From positions 11,405,045-11,469,044 of the forward strand of contig JAJEKV010000011.1 in the NCBI GenBank assembly GCA_021234155.1: 64,000 nt of DNA, read 5' to 3'. The position numbers and the translations under genes are program-made. The notes under the pieces were generated by a model. The model was not told the origin of the DNA and did no database searches. It worked only from the letters and a program-made list of their open reading frames with translations. Each line of letters opens with the position of its first letter. Positions within the stretch are counted from its first letter, which is position 1. Positions 1 through 11,784 of this stretch are shown here, piece by piece. The stretch comes from Isoetes taiwanensis (lineage: Eukaryota; Streptophyta; Lycopodiopsida; Isoetales; Isoetaceae).

Positions 1-2409
1 TGTTGCTTTCGCTTCACGCCTTCCAATTGTCCGGCATCTCTTTTCTTTGATCTGTTATACTGAGAGAGAGGATATAACAAAGGGAAATATGCATGCAAGT
101 CATATAGCTTACACTATTATGATTACAAATACTATTAAAGCTATTAGGCTCCCTTGGTGTCTCCCCTCGAGGTGCACACGTACTCCATGGCGTTGTTGTC
201 GATGTTCCTCCTAGTATTTGGTGTTGAAGATCTATATCCTCCTATTTTTATATGTCATTTCGTGCTCGATTGGTAGACTCTTTGATATTTTTGAGCTCTC
301 AATGTGCATGGCGGCTGCGGCACAACTTTATACGCTTCACATGCTAACTAAGGATGTGATGGTGGTTGATGCTTGGCGTTAGGTCTACTTCTTAATGTTG
401 TTCTTGGGCAATAATTGCTTCCCCTTCACAATGTCTGAAGATCTTTGGAGGCGCCTCTTGAAGTTGTGCACAATCCCTTTGGCTAGACTCGTAATTAAGG
501 AGTTGTTCTCTTCATCAGTTGCCTTTCGAATTGTCGATCCTTGGGTTCACGAAGTTGCATGCGCGTTGTCGTAGCTTTGTGAGGTTCTAGCTGATTCGTC
601 GATTCTTTGGCTCGGTTCTCCTATTCGCTTCTCTATCGAGCTTCTCATCGTACTTGTTTGATCTCCTCAATGTGATGGCTTAGATGTTATCACGATCTTC
701 GTTGCTATGCTGCCTTCTAGTTGCACTTGATCACGCTCCACAGTTTTGGACCTCATGTTGCATCTAAGGAACTCGTGGAAGTACTAGCACTCCTTCGTCT
801 TCTGGTTTATGGCCATTGTCCCTCAATACATGTGCATCTTCCTGGCGAGTAAAGCCTCATGACTCTTCTCCATGATTGGTTTGCTGTCGGGGATGATGTA
901 CTCTTATATCTGCGTAGATTGACCCTTGAGTTGAAGTACTTTTTGCCCTAGACCTGCTCCTGTCCTTGAATAGCCCGGCTAATGTCTTGAACTCTCTTTT
1001 TGTCGAAGGTGCTTTGGTTGCTGTCCTTGTCGTTAAGGTGTCGAATGCTTCTATCTTGGGCGTTGAGGTCCCTCGTGTCGGAGATAAGTTGGGCTTCTTG
1101 TCTTCTAATTGTTGGTAGGAGTACTTGACGAAGCCATCACCTAGTTGTTGAATGAGCATTGACATAACCCATTGTTGTGGCGCCTTTCTTAAGTGTATCT
1201 CCATCTGGTGTGCATGTTACAAACATCACCATACAAGGTAGAATTATGGTCGTCGAAGGTTGCCTCCTTAGTTGGCTCGTTGATGTCGAGTTGTCCCAAG
1301 GAATTCCTCGACATCTATTGGCTTGAGGTCGTTGTCGTAGTTTCTGAAGATGTGTGTTCGTTCCTCCTTACATTTGTTGAGGACACTTTCGTGTCGTTAG
1401 TGTTGCTCTTTGCTACAAGAGGTAGAGTTGCATCCGAAGATGTCGTCGTGCAAAACCTAGATGGTGCGGCGCTAGAGATCTTGACATGGTGGCGTTATCT
1501 CTCATCTTGACATTGTCTTTGGAACGGCGATCTTCTACTTGAGGGCGCTTCTCGAAGTGTATGCGGAGTTGAAGCTTGGCTTGAGCTCGGTCGTCTCTCT
1601 CCTATATTTGCTCTTCCATTTGAGCACTTGCTCTTGGCTATACATGTGGTTCTTTACTTCATCCTTTGGCGGTCGGAGGCGATGAAGTTTCTTGATCAAA
1701 CACTAAACCCTAAAACATGATCCTAATTTTGTACTATGTGTTAGCTCGATATTTATGATAGATATATATATATAATTATCTTTGGGATTTTAATTCATCC
1801 ACTTTTCTAATTTATAGAAGAGCATATGCTTAATTGTGTATACTTCTTTAGGATTTTCCCTCCTCCAATCACGTTTGATTCTTGGTTTTCTTTGCATCTT
1901 CCTTGTTCTACTTGACTCGGGGTTCCTTGAGGTGTTTTGTTGTAGTTGACCCGTGTGTGATTTGAGGTCGTTATCCCAAGTCGCGGAGAAGCGTTGCTCG
2001 GTGTGAACCCTTGAGTTGAAAATGCTCCTCCTTAATGTGTTTTGTCATGTGGAGTGTCGTTTGGAGATCGTAGCATTGATCGCTTGAGTCACGATCACTT
2101 GGTTGTTTGCGATCGGGCATTGTTGCATGTCTTTGAATCTTCGTTGAGAGATGCTTCCCCTATGCCTGGAATTGTTGTCATCTCCATTGCACATGCCATC
2201 ACTCTTTTGAGTTGCGTTTGAGTGGTCTGTGGTTGTTGGCTAGGTCGGCTCCTTCGTCATTTGTCGTGCTCTGCCTCCCCCGCCTCCTCTCTGGTTCTGA
2301 TTGCAGCCCTATGTCTTCCGGGTTATTCGTCCACCGGTAATGCTATCATCTCCCTGTAGTCGCCGAACATGAACTTAGGAGATGTTACGTTGATCTTGCC
2401 TCTATCTGT
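1..2409. other. Unassigned, probably decayed retroelement DNA
   Basis: No gene can be supported here. The minus strand holds one open stretch of about 115 codons (857-1204) rich in Lys, Arg, Ser and Thr, and neighbouring minus-strand stretches read as protein-like with scattered stops. The region lies downstream of a gag-like frame and of a retrotransposon 5' LTR in the same orientation, so it is probably the worn-down interior of an LTR retrotransposon. No protease, reverse transcriptase or integrase motif could be seen. Confidence 0.35.
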
Positions 2410-3101
2410 TCATTTCGTCTTTCTTGGCTGTCGAGTCTTTGGGTAGGAGTGCACTTTCGTTGTTTTCCCTCGATTTCCATCGATTAATAGGTGGATCGCT
2501 ATGAACTCCTCTGTGGGTAACTCCTGTTGTGCCATCATCTGCCTGATGCCGGTGTAGGCTCCTATGTCCGTCGATGTCTGGCCAGTGTACGTCTGAGCCT
2601 CCCTTATGCTGATGTGAAATTCCTGCGTTTCCTGGTCGATGAAGTCATCAAGGTCCAGTTGTTGACGTAGGAGATGTAGGAGCTCATTTATCCTGTAGCC
2701 TCTGTCCCTGCACTCTGGGGGAGGAGGGGGTTCTTGATGTCGTGCAGGCTCAGGTACGGTTCCTTGGATGATTATTGGGGTTAAGCTTGTGATGCCTAGC
2801 CCAAGTGGTGGAGTTGTCTGCGTGGTTCTCAGCCCCTCTTCAAAGCTTTGAAGTTCCTGCTCCGCTTCTTTTGCCTTTCTTGTGCGGGGTCGGCGTCAGC
2901 GATGTCCTCTGCCCGACCCCGTCCTTCATCTTCCTCTGCTTTGCCTCCTCGTACTTTCGAGAAGCATCTGCTCTTCTTCACCTCTTTGCCATGGCCATAG
3001 GCTCGAGCTCTAGGGGTTGGGCGGATGGCTCTCCTATCACGGGTTTGGGCTCTATGGAATAGAAAAATTGCTACTGATTCTACGGACATATAATTGGGCA
3101 A
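2410..3101 (-). pseudogene. Gag-like reading frame of an LTR retrotransposon, frameshifted
   Basis: Two overlapping minus-strand frames form a protein-like stretch. The first, 3101-2829, starts with Met and is rich in Arg, Lys and Glu. The second is open from about 2905 to a TGA at 2410-2412, roughly 165 codons. It contains a proline run after PEPARHQE and then a hydrophilic helical segment with INELLHLLRQQLDLDDF and QMMAQQELPTEEF. This composition (basic N terminus, proline linker, helical body) suits a retrotransposon capsid precursor. No zinc knuckle is visible and the family is not recognised. A promoter-like sequence lies upstream at about 3340-3370. A frameshift near 2850-2905 means it is no longer a single protein. 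It could be another low-complexity retroelement protein. Confidence 0.35.
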
Positions 3102-3337
3102 GCGGTGGCCATATTTTCTAGGTATTTGTCTATCTTAAAGGCTGTCCTAAAGTATCCTATGCAAGGGGGAAGTTCTACTAGAGAAGAACCTATCTTTGCA
3201 TGGAACTCAGCCATAATGTCTGGTAAAATAGGGAATAGCATTGATGGTTGCCATGATGCTAGAGCTCTTTGGGGATATCAAGCGGATGAAGGAGGCCTCG
3301 GGGGAGCTGAAAAATCGGCTTGGGCGAGGAGCAAAGG

Positions 3338-3395
3338 TGTAGGATGCAAATGAGGGTTGTGGTCTACTTATAGGCAAAAACCCTAATTTTAGAAA
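3338..3395 (-). promoter_or_regulatory. Possible minus-strand TATA-type promoter
   Basis: Read on the minus strand, this stretch contains GCCTATAAGTAGACC shortly after an AGGGTTTTTGCC segment. A TATA-like box of this kind next to TAGGGTTT repeats is common in plant LTRs, and the first LTR of this window has a similar arrangement (CTATAAAAG). The gag-like frame begins about 240 bases downstream. This is sequence resemblance only. Confidence 0.25.
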
Positions 3396-3539
3396 AAAAA
3401 TTGGATAAAGGAAAATCTAGGATTCTAAGGTATTGCTAAGCACAAGACAAGCTAATCAACTAAAGAGTACATTCTAGGGATCCTATTGCAACAAATTCTA
3501 TCTAATTTGGGGAAAGTGTGGACAAATTGGGGCAATTTT

Positions 3540-4975
3540 GGTGTGACCACTCACCACAGTCTTGTGCGAGGGCGATTAGGAATATGATCCTAAGTGGCCT
3601 GGGCGCACTCTGTGAGGGGTGGGGCCCTATTTGGGTCGAGGATGATGCCAAACATGCAAACTAAGGGTGAAATCCTGCATATCTCGTCGAGATAGATCGG
3701 ATTGAGCCCTTACTTGCTTCATTTGGATAAGTTTTTGGCCCAGATTTGGGGTCGACCACTCACCTGATGCGCCGGTCGAATCGGTTTGCAAACCCGAATT
3801 AGTGCAGGCACTCTCTGCGGTGGGGCTCCATGTGAGTTAGGGTTGGGCAATTTCTACAAACTAGGGTTCAAATCCTACTAATTATGGTGAGTGAGTCGAA
3901 TGGTGTGCTTACTTTACGCATTTGGACAAGTTTTGGCATAGATCGATTGCTTTCGACCACTCACACGGTCTTTGAGAGTTATTAGGAATATAATCCTAAG
4001 TGGCACAGGCGCACTCTCTGTGAGGGTGGGGCCAAAGCTCTTGAGTTTTGCTCCAACTTTGTTAATTCCAAGCTGCAGAACTTAGTAACACATTCTATTT
4101 ACACCTGATTTAACATATTAACATGATCAAAATATAAATTTATATTTACAATAAACTAGCAATCTTCTTTCTGCTGAGAGCTCGTGGATGTTGCACCCGA
4201 GTTCTTGATAGTCGAGAAGGTTCTTCATGCAGATGATTAACGTATGTCTTCCATTCGATGAAGATTGTTGATAGGTCGGTTGTGCCCTATACTGCTCGCT
4301 TCGTTTGTAGAGGTATTTGCCATAGTGCTTCCTCTCTTGGGTGCTTTGGGTCTTCAATGTCTTCAAAAGTCGTGCTTCTTGCCCTTCTGTGGCTCTAGCC
4401 TTGTACCTTAAAAGCTAGTGCTTCTATTTCTAAATAAACTGTAGTTTGGGAGACAGAATTTAGGGTTTGACCTATTTTGGTCATTTTGAGGAGGCCAGTG
4501 TATGTTTAGCTTTGGGAGTTGGTTACTGGGGTTATACGATGATGATCCCCGACGTGGTAGAACTTAAGAGGTCTTTTTGGTCATAAATGGATTCTAGACT
4601 CTTTAATAGTCCTAACGCAACAAATTTCAGGCGATTTGGAGCTGTATAACTCAAGTTACGAAGGTTCAAAGTTTTGACCACTCACACAGTGCGCCAGGGT
4701 CGAATTGGTTTGCAAACCAAATTGGTCTGGGCGCACTCTGTGAGGGGTCACCTCTTTTTGGGGTCCAATTTTCAATTTACAAGGGGTTTCTTAGTGTTAT
4801 AATATGCAAAACTAGCTAGAATCAAGGAGATAAGCTGAACTACACCATTAGTTTAGCTAAATTATACATCTAACTAGGTCAACATGGGTCCACCACTCAC
4901 GGTCTTGAGGGGTCGAATCGGTTTGCAAACCAAATTGGTGCGGCGCACTCGTGTGAGGGGTCACCTCTTTGGCCA
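3540..4975. repeat. Five-copy hairpin repeat in a retrotransposon leader
   Basis: A unit of about 75-85 bp recurs at about 3546, 3755, 3955, 4676 and 4891. Each unit opens with GACCACTCAC or a near variant, has CGAATYGGTTTGCAAACC (a palindromic core) or a GATTAGGAATATGATCC variant in the middle, and ends with GGGCGCACTCTGTGAGGGG. The opening CACTCACACAGTGCGCC is nearly the reverse complement of the ending, so each unit can fold into a long hairpin. The array sits between a primer-binding site at about 5165-5176 and the gag-like frame, i.e. in the untranslated leader of a minus-strand element. Confidence 0.6.
4127..4366 (-). other. Doubtful short ORF inside the leader repeats
   Basis: A 79-codon minus-strand frame lies between the third and fourth hairpin units. 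It shows no recognisable motif, and its position in a probable untranslated leader argues against a real protein. Confidence 0.1.
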
Positions 4976-5163
4976 TTTTAGGTTGGGTTTTTGCTAAAAC
5001 TTATCACTACTCTTAGCATTAACCTATTCTTTGCACTACAATTGGGAAAAAATTTTCCCAATTTTAGGAGGTTCTTGCTTGGGAGGTTGTTCCCAAGGCG
5101 GAAGTCTCTTGTTAGTCCCAAGGAAAATGGTGGAGTGCTTTCGATCCTGGTCTATTAAGATCA

Positions 5164-5178
5164 TGCTCGATACCACTT
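5164..5178 (-). promoter_or_regulatory. Primer-binding site (initiator Met tRNA type)
   Basis: On the minus strand the sequence directly after the LTR end (…CCACAAAG) reads TGGTATCGAGC. This matches the usual plant primer-binding site TGGTATCAGAGC apart from a one-base gap. It marks the adjacent LTR as the 5' LTR of a minus-strand element whose interior runs to the left. Confidence 0.65.
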
Positions 5179-6785
5179 TGTGGCGTCCCCTACTCCTTAT
5201 CACGATGCCCACATCGTATTCGAAGGAGGAGCATTCCCCCTGGCAGCTACACTGACAGGGGCCATCCACCTGACTCCACTCCCATCGGGATGAGCCAGCA
5301 AGGGAAGAATGGATGTGTCATTCACCCGTCTTCCATCGGGTCGACCTATCTGCGGAAGCGTGAATAAACAAACGTGAGCACAACTAACGATGAAACAAAT
5401 ACAATCACCATAGAGATAGCAATATCACGAGAGATAACAATACCTTCATAGCAACAATAACAAAGGGGAGATCCTACCCAGGGCTCGAACTCAAGGGGAT
5501 GACTGACGGCTAGGGTCTCCAGAGTTCATTGCAGACAGAATTCATGGCAATGGATTTGGCTGGCATAGAACATGGCTTAGGGTAGTCCACTCCATCCGCC
5601 CCTCCCATGCACACTTTGCAGAGTAGGCTGAAAAGTGTTGGGACTTTGACCGTAACTGTCGGGTGAATAGCGGAGGGGCTACTACTCTTGGGTTGCATCT
5701 CCCCAGCCCCGATGAGGCAGGAAGAGAGTTGCCTCTCCTCGAGAGGCATCCATGCTCATCACAGCGGCTAGAGGGCCCTTGCCCGTGTATTCGACTTGAA
5801 CTCACTTTGGAAGGTCATATCCACCACCCCACAGTGTCGAGCTCATGCCTTGCCCACCGCGGTGACAAGCCATTAAGCCTAGCCTGCGAGAGACCCCGAT
5901 AGGCCTTACTACCCGGAGGGGGGTCAGTCCGTGATGAGACAAGTTCCTCCTTATCAACCGGCCTAGCCCCTTCACCTGGCCGGGTGGGCTCTCGTGCCGG
6001 GCGGGCATATAATTGGGAACTAGTGGTGCTACCTAGGATCATCGCTGCGGCTTTAGGTCTCTACCCCCTTCCCAATACATGGAGATCGCAGAGTGAAATA
6101 CATACAACATCACAGAACTGAAATAGAAATAGAAATATCATCTAATCTATCTACCTAAACAACGAGTTAGGTTCCTTAGTTAGGGGCTTATGATCTCGGG
6201 ATCTATAAGGCCTCTAGAGTTGATCTAACATACTAAACCAGCCTATTGCCTTGCCCAAAGGCGGCTTTGCACAAATGAGAACAACTAGATACCGCTCCTT
6301 GACACGCTCGACCCTCGGGAAGGCGTCCATGCTCCCTGATCTTCTTGAAGATGGGCGCTAATCGATAATCTGTTGTGCAAATCCGGCTTTCCGGAGCTTC
6401 AGCAATGCGGATTGAAGTCGGACTTGGCGAAATGGCTCAAGAGAACCCCGAACTCGAGAGAGGAAAGGATCTCTAGGAAAAACCCTAAAATGCAAAGAGA
6501 AGAAAGGTTTAGGGTTTAAGAGGAAAGCCCTTTTATAGAAACCCTTAGGGTTAGGTTAGATATTGGCCAAATGGGATTTAGCCATTTGGCAATGGGGTCC
6601 ATGGGGTTATTAATTGTGTATGTTTATTTAACATGCACAACGTTCGATGTTGCCCCCTAGGTGCAACTCTTGCTCCCTAGGTGCAACCTTATACGTCTCG
6701 CGAGTACATGTCATCCGTGACATGTACGGGTGACGTGGTAGTATAATATACGTATTGGGAGCGTATATTATGCTGGAACGTCACA
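5179..6785 (-). repeat. 5' LTR of a minus-strand Ty3/gypsy-type retrotransposon (copy 1)
   Basis: This 1.6-kb block starts TGTGGCGTCCCC and ends GGAACGTCACA, giving TG...CA ends with inverted termini. It is clearly homologous along its length to the block at 13648-15139. Shared landmarks are the CCCCTACTC start, the GCGGAAGCGT motif, the TTTGCAGAGTAGG segment, the CTCTACCCCC segment and the CTGGAACGTCACA end. On the minus strand a TATA box (CTATAAAAGG) lies near 6530-6538, next to AGGGTTT repeats. A primer-binding site adjoins its left side. Short dyads such as ACATGTCAT/GTGACATGT and TATAATATACG/CGTATATTA lie near its right end, which is the U3 start on the minus strand. The flanking ATATT at 6786 cannot be paired because the partner end is outside the window. 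Confidence 0.8.
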
Positions 6786-9649
6786 ATATTGCAAAAATTG
6801 TTTATGAAGAAGATGGTATGGTCTAAAATTGATATATGGATGGTCTTGAGGACATCACTAAGAAATGAAATTCAAATTGTTGAGCCTCTAGTTGGTATTT
6901 CCTTTAATGGAATTTAATAGGCTTGCAAAGATGAAAAATATCCCGAAATACCATGCTTATACGATGTTTCTAACCCTAAAATTTCTTCTTCTTCTTTACT
7001 GAATTTGCAAGAACGGTGATGCCCATGGACTACGGCAGATTTTTGTAGCTTGTCTATTCTACCTCCTGGGTTTTTCTGTCTCAGCCGGAAAAGATTTAAA
7101 CAGGTTTCACAAGGAAAAGAAAAAGCGGTATCCGCTAAGATGAGCGATGGTAGTCAATTCCACAGAATTGTGGTAGCCCATGAAGCAAATGCGGATCCAA
7201 CTCTGATGATTCCAACTCTGACATAGCTTCACAAGGCATTGGCTCTTCAAATCAAGCTCACCAGGTCTGGAAGCTTTACAGTATTGTATTTCTTAAAATT
7301 CTTTGAATGCTCTCTGAATAGAGATAAAGACATGTACTAGTTGATGCTTTAGTTTCTAAAGGATATAGACCTAGCCTAACTTGTACTTACAGGAAGATAA
7401 CTACAGGAAGGCAATCTAGCATAGCAAGGGAGTGAGCTTGCTAGCTGCACCAAAGGGAACAGATAAGGCATCAACAATGGATTGCCTAGATAGAGAGGAT
7501 TGATCTAGCAAATACATTCCCCTAAGCGTTTGCATTCCAGAGACTACTCAAGCTGACATTCCAGCACCTACTAACCAGGTTGGATGCATTGTCAAATTTA
7601 TTTGTGGATCTAAATTGCATAGCAATTATAGTCTATAATGAGTGTATAGTAGAGGTTTGCAGTTGCATGAGATGCATCATGTTTTTAAGCATATTGCTTT
7701 GAATATATGTTTTAACAAGGTATACATCATGCTAATTTCATGATTCAATAATATTCTACAATTTAAATGACAGATCTATCAACTATAAAGGTAAAAATGA
7801 GTGGCTCTTGCAGGTCTGAGCTATTTGCAGTACCTTGTTGGGCAGTACAAAGGTTAATATAGAAACAAACTATTAAGTAAATAATAGTGTGTTTGAGTTG
7901 ATCTAAAAAAATCATCTACATTGTCTAAGTTCTAGCTTTAGGTGGCATGAATATTTAGGGCCTTTAATACAGATCTTTAAAGGATGTGCATAATATGCCG
8001 CATGTGGGCAATGGGTTGATCAGTATGAGCTACTTAGCAGCTGTGTATTTCAGTAAATTTGCGTAAGTCTGTCGACATGTGATAGTGGCTTTAGGAACCG
8101 TGTATGGTCCTAGCTATTAAGCTGAGCATTCGTGCTAAAAAGCAAGGTATCTTACAGCGGTCATAATGTTAAAATGCAAAATAGAACAGGACCAATAAGG
8201 CTTCAAGGTTAAGCAGATGTTATTTTGGACCCTGAATTTTCATTAGCTCTGCCATAGTCTAGTGGCTTTTGCTTAAATGCATGACTTGCTTTGGAATCTA
8301 GGAAGTACAAAACAGTACATAATCCAGAAAAATATGGCTAGATCTATGCTTTGCTTAAGCTTGTTGTTTGGCTGCTATAAATGCACTTAATCTTAATATA
8401 GGGAGACCTTCAAAGTCCCTAAGTGAATATGTTCTAGTCTGATCTCATGCATGGGGCAGTCCTTATTTGGGACCCGATATATAAATGCATCCGTATGGTT
8501 TTCTTTAGATAAATATGTATACATATAGAGTGCATATTGCTAGTTGGTTGTTTCTATAGAATTCGGGAGTCTCTCTCTGTATCTAAAGATCCTTCCAGTA
8601 AGGTGTATTGTTGCAAGGGATGTAGTAACCCTGTCTCTATATTCCTGCAGCAGTTTGATTGAACTAAGTTGATAATGGTGTTGATCTTTGAATAAAGAAC
8701 CGCATAAGATCCTAAATAGTAAGGTGATCCGTTGTTCTAATAGACAAGTTACCTTGCAGTAGTCAGAATGATAAAATGCAGAAATAAAATAGGTCTTATA
8801 TGGCTTCATGATCATACAGATGTAACATGGACCTTGAAATTGCTACCGCTCTGTCATAGACCAGGGGCTTTGGCTTAATTGCAGGACGTGCTTGGGATCT
8901 CAAGAAATACAAGATTCTAAATCTAGAGATGAGTGTGAATATATTAATGATATTGCCATGCGGTTGCTTTCTAGATATGAGATAATTAATAGGATGTATT
9001 TAAACAAATAGATGTCATGTTTGCATCTCCTCTGATTCCTAATGCATAAAAGGTCATATGGGCATTAAACATGGGTTTGCTCTTGCTGATGCTAGGATGA
9101 TATAGGGTTGGACCTCCCTTCTATTTTGACTTTTTAAACATGCAAGGTGAAGGGCGAAGAGCCCAAGAGATCTGTAGCTTACCTGTGATGGCTTATGTAG
9201 TTACCCTTTCCAAGGCTAACTTGCATTTGGTTTCATTGCAGGTAACGGGATTTCTTGCTCCTGTGTATGTTTCCCATTCATTCAAGTTGGAGAAGCTACA
9301 TGACATGATGACTTTGAGGTCACATTTTGGACAAGGCTGTTGAGTTGTTGATTTGAAAGACAAGGGAAATTCTAAACTTTATTTTCAATCTTATGTCGTT
9401 TTTTAGTCAATGCTGAATTCGTTTACGGGTTAATATGATGTATTGAACAAGAACATTAATTGAATTGACAAAGAGGAAATCATTATTTCTGAAGAGAATC
9501 TGGTAATTTCTTTTGATAAGTGTTTAACCATTTTTAAGGCTTAAGTCAAAATTTACACCTGTTTTGTCTTAAGGCTGCATATTGGCCAGAAGTGGTCTTT
9601 GCAAAAGTCCATGGAAGGTAAAAGTCTGTTGAACAGATTTTAAAAGGTT
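6786..9649. other. Non-coding DNA with a diverged internal duplication
   Basis: No supported gene. Short open frames (8540-8815 minus; 9140-9343 plus) show no family motifs. The segment around 8040-8340 is repeated in diverged form around 8620-8940. Both copies contain a motif like GTTACCTTGCAG or ATCTTACAGCGG, then a CATAATG/CAGAATG-type motif with AAAATGCA, then the CTCTG(C/T)CATAG segment and GGAAGTACAAAAC or its variant. The offset is about 580-600 bp. Confidence 0.5.
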
Positions 9650-9972
9650 TTTTTTTTTTTTTACGGATTTAATTTTTTTGAATTTGGCGTCGCGAATTCT
9701 TTCATCGCGTCTGGCGAAAATACTTCAGCGACGCACGCGGAAGGTTTCAGCGGACGCGGTTTTGCGTCGGTTTTTCGCGTTCGGCGTGCGTGGTTTTCAT
9801 CGTTTTGGCGATTGGCGTGCGCTTTCACGTTGTTTTCGTGTACGCGAAAATCTTCCGACGCCGGAATTTTTTTTTGCCGTATTTTTTACGTTTTATACGG
9901 CAAATATGTGCCGTATCATACAATTCATACGTATTCCGTATAAAACATACAGCGTATTGAACCTATCCCTGA
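9650..9972. other. CpG-rich patch joined to a truncated transposase
   Basis: After a run of T at about 9648-9662 the composition changes abruptly. The sequence becomes dense in CG dinucleotides (GGCGTCGCG, GCGACGCACGCGG, TTCCGACGCCGG) and ends with dyads such as CCGTATTTTTTACG, TACGGCAAATATGTGCCGTA and CGTATTCCGTATA. It runs straight into the middle of a Harbinger transposase frame, so it looks like the end of another element that truncated that gene. Its own identity is not clear. Confidence 0.35.
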
Positions 9973-10625
9973 GTGCAATTGATGGCACTCACATTCCCTT
10001 CAAAAAAGCACCAATAAGGAAATGGGGACCAGCAGATTATTGGAGTAGACATTAATTTCTCTCCATTGTACTGCAAGCTGTCTGTGATCCTTCACTAATA
10101 TTTTGGGACGTCTGCTGTGATGCTCCCGGTGGTGCGTATGACACAAATCATTTTTATAAATCATCATTATTTGGCAAGTTGTCAAGAAGGCATATTTTAT
10201 GCGGACCTTCAAGAGTGTTGCATGATAGAAGAGTGCAACCCTATTTAATTACAGATTTCGGATATCCTGCATCAGAGTATATGATAGTGATCAAGAAGAA
10301 AAGACTTAGTGATCCTGCAGATGCTATTCCATTCTCCAAACACTTGTCATAAGCTAGGGTAGTGAAAGAGAATTGCTTTGCTCTACTGAAGGGTCGCTGG
10401 AACATCTTATGCAACATGCCAATTAAAATGCCTCATGCGCCTGTTATTGCTTGTTGTGTTCTTCACAACATGTTACAAATTGAAAATGAGGATGAATACT
10501 TTGATACATGTGTGGTTTTGTATGGAGGGTTACCACTTAATCAAGGAGATACGGCGCGAAGAAGAGACGGAAAACTGCTGAGGGACACTGTTTTCAATCA
10601 TATGCAAGCTCAGAATCTGATTTAA
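9973..10625 (+). pseudogene. PIF/Harbinger transposase, C-terminal part, broken
   Basis: The plus-strand frame reads as the catalytic domain of a Harbinger (DDE_Tnp_4) nuclease, which cuts and joins transposon ends. The first Asp lies in SAIDGTHIPF, the second in LITDFGYPASEY, and the Glu in RVVKENCFALLKGRW, followed by APVIACCVLHNML. The spacing and motifs fit the family, though the second Asp motif is usually closer to GDxAYP. Two in-frame stops (after YWSRH and after FSKHLS) and the missing N-terminal half show it is inactive. The frame ends at TAA after MQAQNLI. A Myb-like partner gene lies convergently at 10983-11784, the usual two-gene layout of these elements. Confidence 0.85.
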
Positions 10626-10982
10626 ACATGTGTGTTTGTATTGAATTTATGTGAACCATATGTGTATTTTTGAATTCATAATACTGCATGTCTCATTTTA
10701 TCATTCTTAGATTGTATGTCTAACATGAGTTAAATACATATATTGGAAAACCATAGAAGCTATCATATTGATTCCATGACTTCTACTACATAAAACAAAC
10801 TTCAATCCAAACATGACAATTTAATCTAAGAGCATAACTTATACATCAAATAAATCGCTCAAGGAACTTGATCCACCACTAAAGAAAGCATTGACCATGT
10901 TGGAGGATGGGGTAGTGCGTGCCATCTCGAGAATTGCTTTTTCAGAGCCATGCAATTGAATATGAAGCTTCATCTTTAATTG

Positions 10983-11784
10983 CTATAGTTGCAACTGAAG
11001 TTCCTCCTTCCGTTTGGACGCCTCAAGTTCTAACAATTCTCTTCGTCTAATAGCTTCCTCCCTTCGAGCCTTAGATTCTCTACGTGCCTCTGCTCGTCTA
11101 TCCTCAGCCTCTGTCCGCTGCGCAAGTTCCATCAACTTCAATTCCTTATGGACATTAGTGACATCTTTCATGGCTTGAGCCAAGATGGTGGCAGCTGCCT
11201 TGGTGCCCTCTTCGTTGCGCCTGGCCTTCGTCTTCTTTCCACGAAGACTAGATGCACTTCTCTTACGCTCCTTGCCAAGAGCTTTCTTTGACAGGTTGCC
11301 AGCGCGAAGGAGAGTCTACCTCAATGCCTGGTTCTTCATCATCATGCTCCTCGCAATCATCTACATAAACAGGGGTTGATCTGGATGTTTGTGGTTGTAC
11401 CACGACATACTCAGGCACTGGGGCCTGAGAATTAGCAACAGAAATGGGATGAGAAAATTTCTTGGTTTTGGCAATACTCTGTGCCACCTTAGGATTCATA
11501 TCGTCCGCTTTTCGTTTGGTGCCACTCCTGAACTCAGTCTCCGTTGATCCACCCGGTAGACCAACTACCTTTGACGATTCGCCAAGGACAACATCAAATT
11601 GCTCAAAGAATTCCCACTTGCTTGGAGTGGAGCCAGTCCTAGATTCTTTTTCCTTCTCTTTTTTATATTTCTTCACGAGACATTCCACCTTGTTCTTCAC
11701 TTGCTTGCCAGTGTATCTAGTGCTAATGGTCTCATTCAACTGCAAAGCTATTGCAGCATAATTCTTGCTCCTGAAGTTACCCAT
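10983..11784 (-). pseudogene. Harbinger-associated Myb/SANT-like DNA-binding protein, frameshifted
   Basis: The minus strand encodes RSKNYAAIALQLNETIS and TGKQVKNKVECLVKKYKKEK, a trihelix/SANT-like motif typical of the second protein of plant PIF/Harbinger elements, which binds DNA and helps the transposase. A Ser/Thr-rich middle follows, then an acidic stretch (DDCEEHDDEEPGIEVDSPS). After a frameshift near 11263 the C terminus continues as a charged coiled coil (EDRRAEARRESKARREEAI, ASKRKEELQLQL) at 11183-10983. The N-terminal part of the Myb domain, with its usual Trp residues, is missing upstream of 11784, so both ends of the element are lost. Confidence 0.75.

Noticed and set aside
5510-6042. 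Several overlapping ORFs on both strands in LTR copy 1, and likewise at 13908-14211 in LTR copy 2
   Set aside because: They lie inside homologous LTRs, are not conserved between the two copies as proteins, and show no motif.
9678-10055. A single 125-codon ORF running from the CpG-rich patch into the Harbinger catalytic domain
   Set aside because: The part before SAIDGTH has no transposase similarity and strongly biased composition. It is a chance in-frame join of two unrelated DNAs.
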